From an uncultured delta proteobacterium (GTDB lineage: Bacteria; Desulfobacterota; Desulfovibrionia; Desulfovibrionales; Desulfovibrionaceae), in assembly GCA_900079685.1 (NCBI GenBank), contig LT599018.1, forward strand, positions 1,200,970 through 1,264,969: a stretch of 64,000 nt of DNA. The letters run 5' to 3'. The translations under genes were made by a program, and so were the position numbers. Below are positions 33,191 to 43,520 of this stretch, piece by piece (the stretch's first letter is position 1; each line of letters starts with the position of its first letter). The notes beneath the pieces were generated by a model. The model was not told where the DNA came from. It saw only the letters and a list, made by a program, of their open reading frames with translations, and did not search any database.

Positions 33191-34187
33191 CGTACCCGCC
33201 CGCTGTTTCCGCTCGCGCGGCATTGTATTTGAAACACGCGACGTAATGCCCTTCCCCGGTATCCAGCAGTTCCGGGTCCGCAAGCGTGCATCCGGCCATT
33301 TTCTCTTCGCACCGCTTCGCGAACCGGCAGCCGCCCGGCGGGTTGATCGGGCTGGTCAGCTCCCCACGCAGCAGGAAGATTTCCTTGGTCCGCATATCCA
33401 GCGAGGGTTCCGGGATCGCGGCCAGCAGCGCCCTGGTGTAGGGGTGCTTCGGGTTCGCGAACAGTTCGTCCGTCGGCGCCCGCTCCACGCACTGGCCGAG
33501 GTACATGACGAAAATCTCGTTGGAAATGTGCTTCACCACGGACAGGTCGTGCGTGATGAACATGTAGGTAAGGCCCTTGTCTTCCTGGATATCCATGAGC
33601 AGATTCAGAATCTGCGCCTGGATGGACACGTCGAGCGCGGAGACCGGCTCGTCGCAGACGATGAACGACGGGCCGAGAGACAGCGCGCGGGCGATGCCGA
33701 TGCGCTGCCGCCTGCCGCCGTCCAGTTCGTGGGGGTAGGAGTTGGCGAAGCGCCGGGCCAGGCCCACCACGTCCATCAGCTTGGCCGCCTGGTTGAAGGC
33801 TTCGGCCTTGGAAGAACAGGTGCTGTTCACGATCATGAATTCCGCGATGATCTCGGAGACCGACATGCGCGGGTTCAGGCTGGAATACGGGTCCTGGAAG
33901 ATGATTTGCATCTTCCGGCGCATGTCCCGCATCTGCTTTTTATTGTAGGTCACAATGTCCACGCCGTCGTAGAGGATCTTCCCGGCGGTGGGCTCGATAA
34001 GCCGCAGGATGGTCCTGCCGAGCGTGCTTTTGCCGCAGCCGGATTCCCCCACCACGCCGAGCGTTTTACCGCGCGGGATGGTCAGGTTGATGGCGTCCAC
34101 GGCGTGCAGGTTGCCTGCGGCCACGCGGAAATACTTTTTCAGGTCAACCGTCTGGATGAGAGGGGTCGCGGAAGCGTCAACCGGCAT
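33162..34187 (-). CDS. Dipeptide/oligopeptide ABC transporter ATP-binding protein, DppF/OppF type
   Basis: The 341-residue ATPase has Walker A (GESGCGKS), an ABC signature region (LDGGRRQRIGIARAL) and Walker B (FIVCDEP) plus the C-terminal oligopeptide-transporter extension with Cys residues (GGCRFAKRC) usual for a Fe-S or metal site. The signature Ser-Gly-Gly is changed to Asp-Gly-Gly, which is unusual but occurs in some family members. It pairs with the DppD-type ATPase upstream, overlapping by 11 bases. A GGAGGG site precedes it. Confidence 0.92.
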   Translation of the reverse strand: MPVDASATPLIQTVDLKKYFRVAAGNLHAVDAINLTIPRGKTLGVVGESGCGKSTLGRTILRLIEPTAGKILYDGVDIVTYNKKQMRDMRRKMQIIFQDPYSSLNPRMSVSEIIAEFMIVNSTCSSKAEAFNQAAKLMDVVGLARRFANSYPHELDGGRRQRIGIARALSLGPSFIVCDEPVSALDVSIQAQILNLLMDIQEDKGLTYMFITHDLSVVKHISNEIFVMYLGQCVERAPTDELFANPKHPYTRALLAAIPEPSLDMRTKEIFLLRGELTSPINPPGGCRFAKRCEEKMAGCTLADPELLDTGEGHYVACFKYNAARAETAGGYDDAGQRKIA

Positions 34188-35196
34188 GGGACACGCCCTC
34201 CTGTTCTAAGTGCCAGCCGTCCTCCCCGGCGAAGAGATGGCAGGCCAGTTTGTGGGTTCCCCGGCAATGGACGCCGGGATGGGTCGTGTCGCAGATAGCC
34301 ATGCGCGAGGGACAGCGCGGCGCGAACCGGCAGCCCGGCGGCAGTTGGGAGGGGTCCGGCATCAATCCGGGAATGGGGTTGAGCCGGGCCGTCTTCTTCG
34401 TAAGGTTGGGGATGGACCCGAACAGCCCCGTCACATAGGGATGGTGGAATTTTGCCGTGAAAATATCCTCGGCCGTGCCCACTTCCACCAGTTCCCCGGC
34501 GTACATGACCGCCACGTGGTCACAGGTCTGGGCGATAATGCCCAGATCGTGGGAGATCAGAATCATGGAGGTTTGCAGCCTGTCCCGGAGCTCCCGGATC
34601 ATCATCAGCACCTGGGCCTGGATGGTCACGTCGAGCGCCGTGGTCGGCTCGTCCGCGATCAGGAGATCAGGCTCGCAGACCAACGCGATGGCGATAACGA
34701 TACGCTGCCGCATCCCGCCGGAAAACTGGTGCGGATACTCCTTTTTACGGGAAACGGGAATGCCCACCATCTCCAGCACCTCGTCCACCCTGGCCTCTAT
34801 CTCCCTGTCCGAGCGGCCCACGGCGTTGTGCAGCCGAAGGGATTCCGCGATCTGTTCCCCAACGGTGAACACCGGGTTGAGGCTGGTCATGGGGTCCTGG
34901 AAGATCATGGCGATCTTCGCCCCCCGGATGGCCCGCATGTCCGCGTCCGTGGCCTTGGTCAGTTCCCTGCCTTCAAAGGCGACGGACCCGCCGATAATCT
35001 TGCCGGTACGTTCCGGCAGCAAGCGCAGGATGGAGAGGGCCGTGGTGGTTTTCCCGGCGCCTGTCTCCCCCACCAGGCCGATGGAGCTGCCCTTATCCAG
35101 GCGGAAACTGATCCCGTTGACCGCGTGAACGGTCGCGTCGTCCGTATGGTAGCGGACCCGCAAGTCTTTGATAGCGAGCAATGGTTCGTTCTTCAT
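34177..35196 (-). CDS. Dipeptide/oligopeptide ABC transporter ATP-binding protein, DppD/OppD type
   Basis: This 339-residue ATPase has Walker A (GETGAGKTT), signature FSGGMRQR, Walker B (LLIADEPTTALD) and the C-terminal Cys-containing extension (GCRFAPRCPSRMAIC). It forms the nucleotide-binding pair with the downstream DppF-type protein. It follows the permease gene by seven bases. Confidence 0.93.
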   Translation of the reverse strand: MKNEPLLAIKDLRVRYHTDDATVHAVNGISFRLDKGSSIGLVGETGAGKTTTALSILRLLPERTGKIIGGSVAFEGRELTKATDADMRAIRGAKIAMIFQDPMTSLNPVFTVGEQIAESLRLHNAVGRSDREIEARVDEVLEMVGIPVSRKKEYPHQFSGGMRQRIVIAIALVCEPDLLIADEPTTALDVTIQAQVLMMIRELRDRLQTSMILISHDLGIIAQTCDHVAVMYAGELVEVGTAEDIFTAKFHHPYVTGLFGSIPNLTKKTARLNPIPGLMPDPSQLPPGCRFAPRCPSRMAICDTTHPGVHCRGTHKLACHLFAGEDGWHLEQEGVSHAG

Positions 35197-35203
35197 GGGC
35201 GCC

Positions 35204-36106
35204 TCAGCTTTTCAGACGGGGGTCAAGGGCGTCGCGCAGTCCGTCCCCAAGCACGCACATGGAGAAGGAAGCCAGGCAGATCAGAATGCCGGGAGGCGCC
35301 ATCAGGTGCGGCGCGGTGCGCAAAAATTCCTTGGCCTCGCTGAGCAACGCGCCCCATTCCGGCTGGGGCGGGGCCACGCCGAGCCCGAGGAAGCTCATGG
35401 AAGCCGCCACCAGAATGATGATGGCCACGTTCATGGTGCTCTGCACGATCAGCGGGCCGATGGCGTTCGGCAACACGTGCCGCGTGATGATGCGGAACAT
35501 GCTCGTGCCGCCCGCGCGGGCCGCTTCGATGAACTCCATGTCCGCAATGCCCAGCACGGACGAACGCACGATACGGACAAAGCCCGGCACGCGCGTCACC
35601 GTGATGGCCACGCAGATGTTGAACGCCCCGTTCCCCAGGGCCGCGACGACCGCGAGCGCCAGCAGGATGGTCGGGATGGACGAGAAAAGGTCCATCAGCC
35701 GCATGACGAGGTTGTCTATTTTCCCGCCCATGTAGCCGACAATGGCCCCTATGGCGCCGCCGAGAACCAGCGAGACGAACGAGGTGCTGAACCCGATCAG
35801 GAGCGAAATCCGCGACCCGTGCAGACAGCGGGCCAGAACGTCCCGCCCGTAGGCGTCGCATCCCAGCCAATGGGCCGCGGACGGCGCGGCCAGCTTGTTC
35901 CGGATGTTCATTTTGATGGCCGCCTCGTAGGGCATGATTAAGTCCGCGCAGACAGCCAGCAGGATGAGGACGGCAATGACGAAAAGCCCGAACACGGCCA
36001 GCCGGTCCTTCTTGAGACGCCGCCAGACTTCATACGTCTGGCTGCGCTTTTTAAACGGAGTCTGATCCGCCGCGTCGGCGGTGAGTGTGTCGTGTATCGT
36101 GCTCAT
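35204..36106 (-). CDS. Dipeptide ABC transporter permease, DppC type
   Basis: The 300-residue inner-membrane protein has an N-terminal cytoplasmic tail, five to six membrane segments, and the EAA loop (EAARAGGTSMFRIITRHVLPNAIGP) that contacts the ATPases. It forms the channel with the DppB-type protein whose gene ends two bases upstream. ACAGGAAG lies before the start. Confidence 0.93.
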   Translation of the reverse strand: MSTIHDTLTADAADQTPFKKRSQTYEVWRRLKKDRLAVFGLFVIAVLILLAVCADLIMPYEAAIKMNIRNKLAAPSAAHWLGCDAYGRDVLARCLHGSRISLLIGFSTSFVSLVLGGAIGAIVGYMGGKIDNLVMRLMDLFSSIPTILLALAVVAALGNGAFNICVAITVTRVPGFVRIVRSSVLGIADMEFIEAARAGGTSMFRIITRHVLPNAIGPLIVQSTMNVAIIILVAASMSFLGLGVAPPQPEWGALLSEAKEFLRTAPHLMAPPGILICLASFSMCVLGDGLRDALDPRLKS

Positions 36107-36108
36107 CG

Positions 36109-37041
36109 TTACTTCCTGTACTTCGCTTTGATGCGCGGGTCCGCAAACGCGTAGGAAATGTCCACCAGGAGCATGTTCACCGAGAAAACCACGGCGAAAA
36201 CGGTAATCCCGCCCATGACGACCGGGACGTCCATCTGCTTGACGCCGTTGACGATGTATACCCCCAGCCCCGGAATGCCGAACAGCGTCTCGATGACGAC
36301 CGAACCGCCGATCAGCACGCTGAAGTTGTTCCCGGCCACGGTGATGACGGGCAGCAGCGCGTTTTTCATGGCGTGCCGCCAGATAACCGTGCGTTCGGTC
36401 GCGCCCTTGGCCCGCGCCGTGCGCACGTAATCCTGCCGGATGGTTTCCAGCATGCTGGAGCGGGTGAAGCGGAACTGCTGCCCCGCGTAGTGCAGCCCGA
36501 TGGACAGCATGGGCAGGACGTAATGCTTCCAGCTGCCGATGCCCGTTGACGGGAACCAGCGAAGCTGCAAGGAGAAAATCAGCATCAGCACCATGCCGAT
36601 GAGGAACAGCGGGAGGGAGGCGAAAAACAGGGCCAGACCGGTGGGGATCTTGTCCAGCAGGGAATACTGCTTCACGGCCGAGAGCACGCCCAGGGGCACG
36701 CCCACGACGATGGCGAAACAGATGGCGTTGAAGGCCACCAGAATGGAGATGGGCAGCCGGACCATGACTTCCGTGAATACCGGCAGCTTGGTCGAATAGG
36801 AAATGCCGAGGTCGAAGCGGAAGAAGGCGTTGTAGATGTACCGGAGATACCGCTCGATGAACGGCAGGTTATAGCCCAGCTCGTTGTTCAGCTTGTCGAT
36901 ATCGTCCTGCAGCGCGCCGGGCCCCAGAATGATGGAACCGGGATCGCCGGGGATGAAATACAGGATCGAAAAAATGATGAGGGAGACCCCGAGAACAATG
37001 GGGATCAAAAACAGCATCCGCTTGATGATATACCGGTGCAT
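36109..37041 (-). CDS. Dipeptide ABC transporter permease, DppB type
   Basis: The 310-residue permease has six membrane segments, the typical N-terminus (IIKRMLFLIPIVLGVSLIIF) and EAA-loop pattern (VRTARAKGATERTVIWRHAMKNALLP). It is the first membrane gene of the operon, directly after a long hairpin that separates it from the binding-protein gene. AAGGAGG precedes the start. Confidence 0.93.
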   Translation of the reverse strand: MHRYIIKRMLFLIPIVLGVSLIIFSILYFIPGDPGSIILGPGALQDDIDKLNNELGYNLPFIERYLRYIYNAFFRFDLGISYSTKLPVFTEVMVRLPISILVAFNAICFAIVVGVPLGVLSAVKQYSLLDKIPTGLALFFASLPLFLIGMVLMLIFSLQLRWFPSTGIGSWKHYVLPMLSIGLHYAGQQFRFTRSSMLETIRQDYVRTARAKGATERTVIWRHAMKNALLPVITVAGNNFSVLIGGSVVIETLFGIPGLGVYIVNGVKQMDVPVVMGGITVFAVVFSVNMLLVDISYAFADPRIKAKYRK

Positions 37042-37074
37042 CCACCGCCTCCTTGCCGGTAAAGAGGAAAAACG

Positions 37075-37113
37075 CCCCGGAACGCGGCGGGGGCCGCCCG
37101 CCGCGTTCCGGGG
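37075..37113 (-). repeat. Long dppA-dppB intercistronic hairpin
   Basis: CCCCGGAACGCGGCGGG (37075-37091) is followed after five bases by its exact complement (37097-37113), a 17-pair stem just after the binding-protein stop at 37125. Its place matches the hairpins behind three dctP genes. It probably favours binding protein over permease in the mRNA. Confidence 0.78.
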
Positions 37114-37124
37114 TTACGCCGTGA

Positions 37125-38654
37125 TTATTCCGCCCAGCTCCATTCGTAGAGTTGGGGGTTGTTCGGGTACATTGTGGCCTTCAGGTTCTTGGCCCAGACG
37201 TGCGGGTTGCTGCGGTGGAACATGGGCAGAAACGTGTAGGTCTTCATGACGAGGTCGTTGACTTCCCTGTACAGCGCGGCCCGCTTTTCCGGGTCAAGTT
37301 CCGCGCCGCCGCGGTCCAGGAGATCGTCGAACTTTTTGTAATCGAACTTGTCGCCTTCGAACTTGACGTAGTGCCCGCCCTTTGAGTCGGTGTGGATGAA
37401 GCGGCGGAGGTTTTCAAAGTCGCCGGTGCTGTAGTGGCCGTTACAGGTGATGTCGAAATCCTGGGTCCGGCTGCGCAGGAGGGTCGCGCTCGTTTCAAGC
37501 GGCATAACCTCGGCGGTGATGCCCACTTCCGCGAGGTTGGCCTGCATGACCTGAGCCATCTTTTCATAATAGTTGCCGGCAATGGTCAGAATTTTGCCGA
37601 CGTTCACGCCCTTTTCATACCCCGCCTCGATGACGAGCTTGCGGGCCCGTTCAGGGTCGTACTCGAAATACACGCCTTCGGCGGGCGCGCCGGTGTTGAT
37701 GCCGGGCTTTTCCATGAACTTGGCGATTTCCGCGTTGCCGTCGAAGCAGGCTATGTTCATGGCCTCCTTGTCAATGGCGTAGGCGATGGCTTCGCGGAGT
37801 TTGTCGTTGTCCAGCGGCTTGCGCAGGGGATTGACCATGAAATAGGAAATGTGGTTCGCGGGCACGAGTTCCGCGTTGTATTTGCCGCTGTCTTTCAGCG
37901 CCTGGAAGTCCGCGATGGGCGCCATGTAATAATCGAGTTCGCCGGATTCAAAGGTGATGATGCCCGCCGAGGAATCCGGGATAACCGTGTAATGCACGTA
38001 CTTGATGGGGGCCGGGCCTCTGTAGTAGTCGGCAAAGGCTTCAAAATCCCATTTCACGGCCCGGTCGAGATAGGTCAGAAAATACGGGCCGGTGCCGGCG
38101 CGGTTGATTTTTGTCCCGAACGCGGCGCCCTGCTCTTTGACCTCTTTTTCACTGAGGATGTACAGGTTGGAAATATTGGTCATGAAGGCCGCGCTGGGCT
38201 TTTTGAGGGTGACCTTGACCGTTTTGTCGTCAACGACTTCGGATTTCTCGATATCCCGGCCGTACAGCGACCCCAGGACCATGCCCTTGGCGCGCGTGAG
38301 TGAAAAAACGACGTCGCTCGCCTTGACGGGATCGCCGTTGTGGAATTTGGCATTGGGCCGGATTTTGAAAGTGTAGCTCAAATTGTCGTCGCTGCGGGTA
38401 TAGCTTTCCGCGACGCGGGGCTCGAACGCGCCCGTGCGTTCGTTCTGCCAGTAGAGGCCTTCATAGAGTTGCTTCATGATAAGAACGTCATGAAGGTTTC
38501 TTGTTGCATGAGGGTCGACTGTGGTCAGCGCGGCCAGGTTGGCCAGCTTGAGATCGTTGCGTTTTGCCGCCAGGGCTTTGCCGGGAGCCCCTCCCGCAAG
38601 CAAGACGCACAAGGCCAACACGATACAGCCGGACACTCGGGAAAAGAAACGCAT
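37125..38654 (-). CDS. Dipeptide-type ABC transporter substrate-binding protein (DppA/SBP_bac_5 family)
   Basis: The 509-residue protein has a signal peptide (cleavage near KALA at about residue 29) and the SBP_bac_5 pattern: VDPHATRNLHDVLIMKQLYEGLYW, YTFKIRPNAKFHNGDPVKASDVVFS, and KVTLKKPSAAFM. It delivers peptides or related solutes to the permease encoded downstream. It is first in the operon and divergent from a LysR gene, with GGGAGG before the start. The two M20 enzymes at the operon end suggest peptides or amino-acid conjugates as cargo. Confidence 0.92.
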   Translation of the reverse strand: MRFFSRVSGCIVLALCVLLAGGAPGKALAAKRNDLKLANLAALTTVDPHATRNLHDVLIMKQLYEGLYWQNERTGAFEPRVAESYTRSDDNLSYTFKIRPNAKFHNGDPVKASDVVFSLTRAKGMVLGSLYGRDIEKSEVVDDKTVKVTLKKPSAAFMTNISNLYILSEKEVKEQGAAFGTKINRAGTGPYFLTYLDRAVKWDFEAFADYYRGPAPIKYVHYTVIPDSSAGIITFESGELDYYMAPIADFQALKDSGKYNAELVPANHISYFMVNPLRKPLDNDKLREAIAYAIDKEAMNIACFDGNAEIAKFMEKPGINTGAPAEGVYFEYDPERARKLVIEAGYEKGVNVGKILTIAGNYYEKMAQVMQANLAEVGITAEVMPLETSATLLRSRTQDFDITCNGHYSTGDFENLRRFIHTDSKGGHYVKFEGDKFDYKKFDDLLDRGGAELDPEKRAALYREVNDLVMKTYTFLPMFHRSNPHVWAKNLKATMYPNNPQLYEWSWAE

Positions 38655-39139
38655 AACTGCCTCCCTTACTGTAAAAGTAGATTATTCATTCACCACGCCG
38701 GTAACAATCTTGGTATGGTAAAAGGCCTCCTTCCGTTGCCGTAAATGTATAACTGATGTTTTTACGTGATCGCGTAAGACGCTTGCATAGCCATTGCGTC
38801 TAAAACACATCTGCGATGCAAAAAATAGCTTTAATAATACTATTTTCAGCACAGGAACACTTCCGGCATTTACTGAAAACTCTCCACAGTATGCGAATGG
38901 GTAACACACCAGCCTGCCTGAGCGGTAATATAAATATTGCATTATATTATTTTTGTTATAACCATATTCACAAGAGGAATAGCATGATGTCCAGCGGCAA
39001 TAAATACTGGACCTTACCGATGTTTTTACGGTATATCAATGTGTGCTAAAAAAAATTTCAACAACAGCCGCCGAACCGGCGACGGCGATCCCCCTGGAGA
39101 CTTTTTGCCCCAGGGGCTCAGCACCAGCAAGGGGACTTC
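38655..39139. promoter_or_regulatory. Divergent control region between dppA-like and LysR genes
   Basis: No gene is supported in these 485 bases. The region 38920-38960 is AT-rich and contains a perfect inverted repeat (separate entry). Promoters for both the ABC operon and the LysR gene should lie here. Confidence 0.6.
38926..38949. promoter_or_regulatory. Candidate LysR operator, perfect inverted repeat
   Basis: TAATATAA (38926-38933) and TTATATTA (38942-38949) are exact complements around an eight-base spacer. The size and AT-rich dyad suit a LysR-type site, and it lies in the divergent region between the regulator and the dppA-like gene. Confidence 0.55.
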
Positions 39140-40096
39140 ATGAACTTGCAGCAACTCCTGTTTGTTGTCGAGACCGCGAAAAAAAAATCCATCAACAAAG
39201 CGGCCAAAGCCCTCCACACCTCGCAGCCGAATCTGAGCAAGGCCATCATCGGCCTGGAAGAAGAGCTTAACGTCACCCTGTTCACCCGGACAAAACAAGG
39301 GGTTCTTCTGACCGAGGACGGCCTGGAGTTCATCCACTATGCGACGTCTCTCCTTGAGCAGTTCAATGACATCAAGCTCACCTATGAACGGAAAAACAGC
39401 AGCCTGCCGATTATCAGGGTGACCACGAGCCGGATGTCCTACACGACGCGCGCCCTTATCGACTGCTACAACACCCATCTCAAGGACGCTCCCGCCTTTA
39501 AGATCTACTTCAGGGAAGTTTCTCCGTACAAGGTATACAGGGATGTCATCGAAGGCGCGGCCGACCTGGCCATTGTGCAGATTCTCGCCAGCACCCTGCC
39601 GTTCTGGAAAAAAATATTCGAGAACAACTCCATCGAATACCACTTCCTCTTTGAATGCGGCGGGCACATTCTGCTGAACAAAAATCACCCGCTCATGAAG
39701 CAGAAAAAGATCACGTTCCGCGACCTTGAAAAATACCCGATGATCCAGTCATTCGAGAGCAGCGGCGAGATGCCGAACTTTGAAACGGAGATTGAATCGC
39801 TCCGCTACAAAAATTTCCCGAAGATTTTTTATACCGGGGAACGGGCGGTCTTCCACAATATTCTGCACGAGACGGACGCCATCTTTTTTTGCGTGACGGA
39901 CGCGAATGTGGATATCTTTTACGATGACGTGGCATCAATTCCCCTGGCGGAGATCGTGCCCGACGTCGCCTGGCAGCATTATCTGCTCAAGCGCAAGAAC
40001 AAACAACTCTCCCAGGAAGAGCACTGGTATATCGAAAGTTTGTTCGCCGTGGTGGAAGAATATACGAAGAGCCATCCCCCCAGGGCAACACGCTAG
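39140..40096 (+). CDS. LysR-family transcriptional regulator
   Basis: The 318-residue protein has an N-terminal winged helix (NLQQLLFVVETAKKKSINKAAKALHTSQPNLSKAI region, residues 2-62) and a LysR ligand-binding domain. It is divergent from the Dpp operon and likely activates it. AAGGGGACTTC precedes the ATG. The Lys-rich start of helix 2 is unusual but the DNA-binding fold is intact. The inducer may be a peptide or amino-acid conjugate. Confidence 0.9.
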   Translation: MNLQQLLFVVETAKKKSINKAAKALHTSQPNLSKAIIGLEEELNVTLFTRTKQGVLLTEDGLEFIHYATSLLEQFNDIKLTYERKNSSLPIIRVTTSRMSYTTRALIDCYNTHLKDAPAFKIYFREVSPYKVYRDVIEGAADLAIVQILASTLPFWKKIFENNSIEYHFLFECGGHILLNKNHPLMKQKKITFRDLEKYPMIQSFESSGEMPNFETEIESLRYKNFPKIFYTGERAVFHNILHETDAIFFCVTDANVDIFYDDVASIPLAEIVPDVAWQHYLLKRKNKQLSQEEHWYIESLFAVVEEYTKSHPPRATR

Positions 40097-40118
40097 AGGC
40101 AGCCCCCAGACAGGGCCG

Positions 40119-40769
40119 TCAGGCCGCGCTGCCCTTTCCCGGGCGGTTTTTCAGGCCGAAGAAAAATTTGACGAGAATGCCGACGAGAACGGCTGAAATG
40201 AGCGTACCCTCGCGCACGCCGTATACTTTGCCGAACAACAGCAGGGAAAGCGCGGCGGCAAGAACGACCAGGGTTATGTCGAACGCCACCTTGATGACGC
40301 CGAAATCCCGGCGGAGCTTGGTTGCAAGCACCAGAACGGCACCCTCGCCCGCCATGACGACCACGTCCGCGCTGACCTCCACAAATATCCCGAAAGCCAG
40401 CACAAGCGTCCCCGCCGCCAGATACACAACACTGTGCGTATAGGTCATGGGCTCGGGCACCGGCACAAGGTACATCCAAAAATCAATGAGGGAGCCGAAC
40501 AGGAGCGCGGCCGGTATCTGCAAGTACTGCTCACTGGGGAATTTGCGGCGCAGGACGGCGATCTGAAACCCGACGAGAGCCAGGTTCATCATGCCGGTGA
40601 AAAACCCTATGGTCGGGGTGAACCCGAGGCTCGCCACAAAGGGCAGCGTGGAAATGGGCGTGGTGCCCAGGTTCGCCAGGGTGGTGAGCGCAATCCCGAG
40701 CGCCATGCAGGAGAGGCCGATGAAGAAAACTATGTACCGGAGAACATACTTCCGCTTGGAACAGGTCAT
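40119..40769 (-). CDS. YczE/YitT-like polytopic membrane protein
   Basis: The 216-residue product has about five to six membrane segments, with an N-terminal helix including FFIGLSCMALGIALTTLANLGTTPISTLPF. This N-terminal pattern (small glycine-rich helix, then TTPISTLP) is seen in the YczE/YyaS/YitT group of uncharacterised membrane proteins. The gene is convergent with the LysR gene, and no other gene shares its transcript. No clear ribosome site precedes the ATG. The role is unknown. Confidence 0.7.
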   Translation of the reverse strand: MTCSKRKYVLRYIVFFIGLSCMALGIALTTLANLGTTPISTLPFVASLGFTPTIGFFTGMMNLALVGFQIAVLRRKFPSEQYLQIPAALLFGSLIDFWMYLVPVPEPMTYTHSVVYLAAGTLVLAFGIFVEVSADVVVMAGEGAVLVLATKLRRDFGVIKVAFDITLVVLAAALSLLLFGKVYGVREGTLISAVLVGILVKFFFGLKNRPGKGSAA

Positions 40770-40882
40770 GAAAAAAACCGCCGTTGGTCACATCGCTTGC
40801 AGAACGGCGGGTTATACATCCTAACGCCGTAAAAGGCCAGAGGGCGCGCCCTGCCCGGGGGAAACGCCGCGGGTCATGCGCG

Positions 40883-40946
40883 CCAGGGGTCACGTACGCC
40901 AGGGGTCACGTACGCCAGGGGTCACGTACGCCAGGGGTCACGTACG
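40883..40946. repeat. Four perfect 16-base tandem repeats overlapping the VOC gene end
   Basis: The unit CCAGGGGTCACGTACG occurs four times without change at 40883, 40899, 40915 and 40931, with a degenerate partial copy before it. The last copy contains the final codons and stop (TGA, 40938-40940) of the VOC gene, so the repeat looks like a tandem duplication of that gene's 3-prime end. Each unit contains CACGTAC and GTACGTGA on opposite strands. Confidence 0.95.
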
Positions 40947-41327
40947 GTAGACGCTGATCTCCACCAGGTTGCCGTCCGGGTCGCGCAAGTAGATGCTGTC
41001 TATCGGGCCGGCCGCGCCCGTGCGCGGCACAATGCCCATGCCCGGCTCCAACGGGGCGTTTTTCGCCAGAAGTTCCGCGTAAATATCCGCGATGTTCCCC
41101 CGGGCGATCAGGCAGAAGTCGGCGCTTCCGGCCGTGGGCCTTTGCGCGGCGGGCAAAAATTCGGCCTTGCCGCGATGGAGGTTGATTTTCTGGTTCCCGA
41201 AGCGGACGGCGTAGCGGTTATTGGAGGAATCCAGCTCCATGTTGAGCAGGTCCACGTAAAACCGGACCGAGGCCTCAATATCCTCCGTCGTCACGACAAG
41301 ATGGTCCAGCCTGTCTATTGCGATCAT
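40938..41327 (-). CDS. VOC-family (glyoxalase/bleomycin-resistance fold) protein
   Basis: The 129-residue protein has a VOC fold: IDRLDHLVVTTEDIEASVRFYVDLL at the start, GNQKINLHRG in the middle and SIYLRDPDGNLVEI at the end. His, Glu and other ligand positions for a divalent metal are visible. Members isomerise or cleave small carbonyl compounds or bind antibiotics. GGAGG lies before the start. The stop codon lies inside a tandem-repeat array. No functional partner is adjacent. Confidence 0.88.
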   Translation of the reverse strand: MIAIDRLDHLVVTTEDIEASVRFYVDLLNMELDSSNNRYAVRFGNQKINLHRGKAEFLPAAQRPTAGSADFCLIARGNIADIYAELLAKNAPLEPGMGIVPRTGAAGPIDSIYLRDPDGNLVEISVYRT

Positions 41328-41415
41328 GGCGGCTGCCTCCGTATGCGGTGTCAGGCGATATCAGGCGATGCCAGGGGGGGGGCGGAACACGCGGAAAAGC
41401 CCGGCGCGCCCGGCA

Positions 41416-43467
<2,052 letters not shown>

Positions 43468-43520
43468 AGGGCAAACCTTGGCCGGAGCGGGCGCGGCGTA
43501 CGCACCCGCTCCGGCTCACG

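Noticed and set aside
38816-39049. Possible small plus-strand gene of 77 codons before LysR
   Set aside because: No ribosome site, and the start lies in the divergent promoter region over the inverted repeat.
40883-40946. Tandem repeats considered as CRISPR or replication iterons
   Set aside because: Units are directly adjacent with no spacers, and no cas or replication genes are near.
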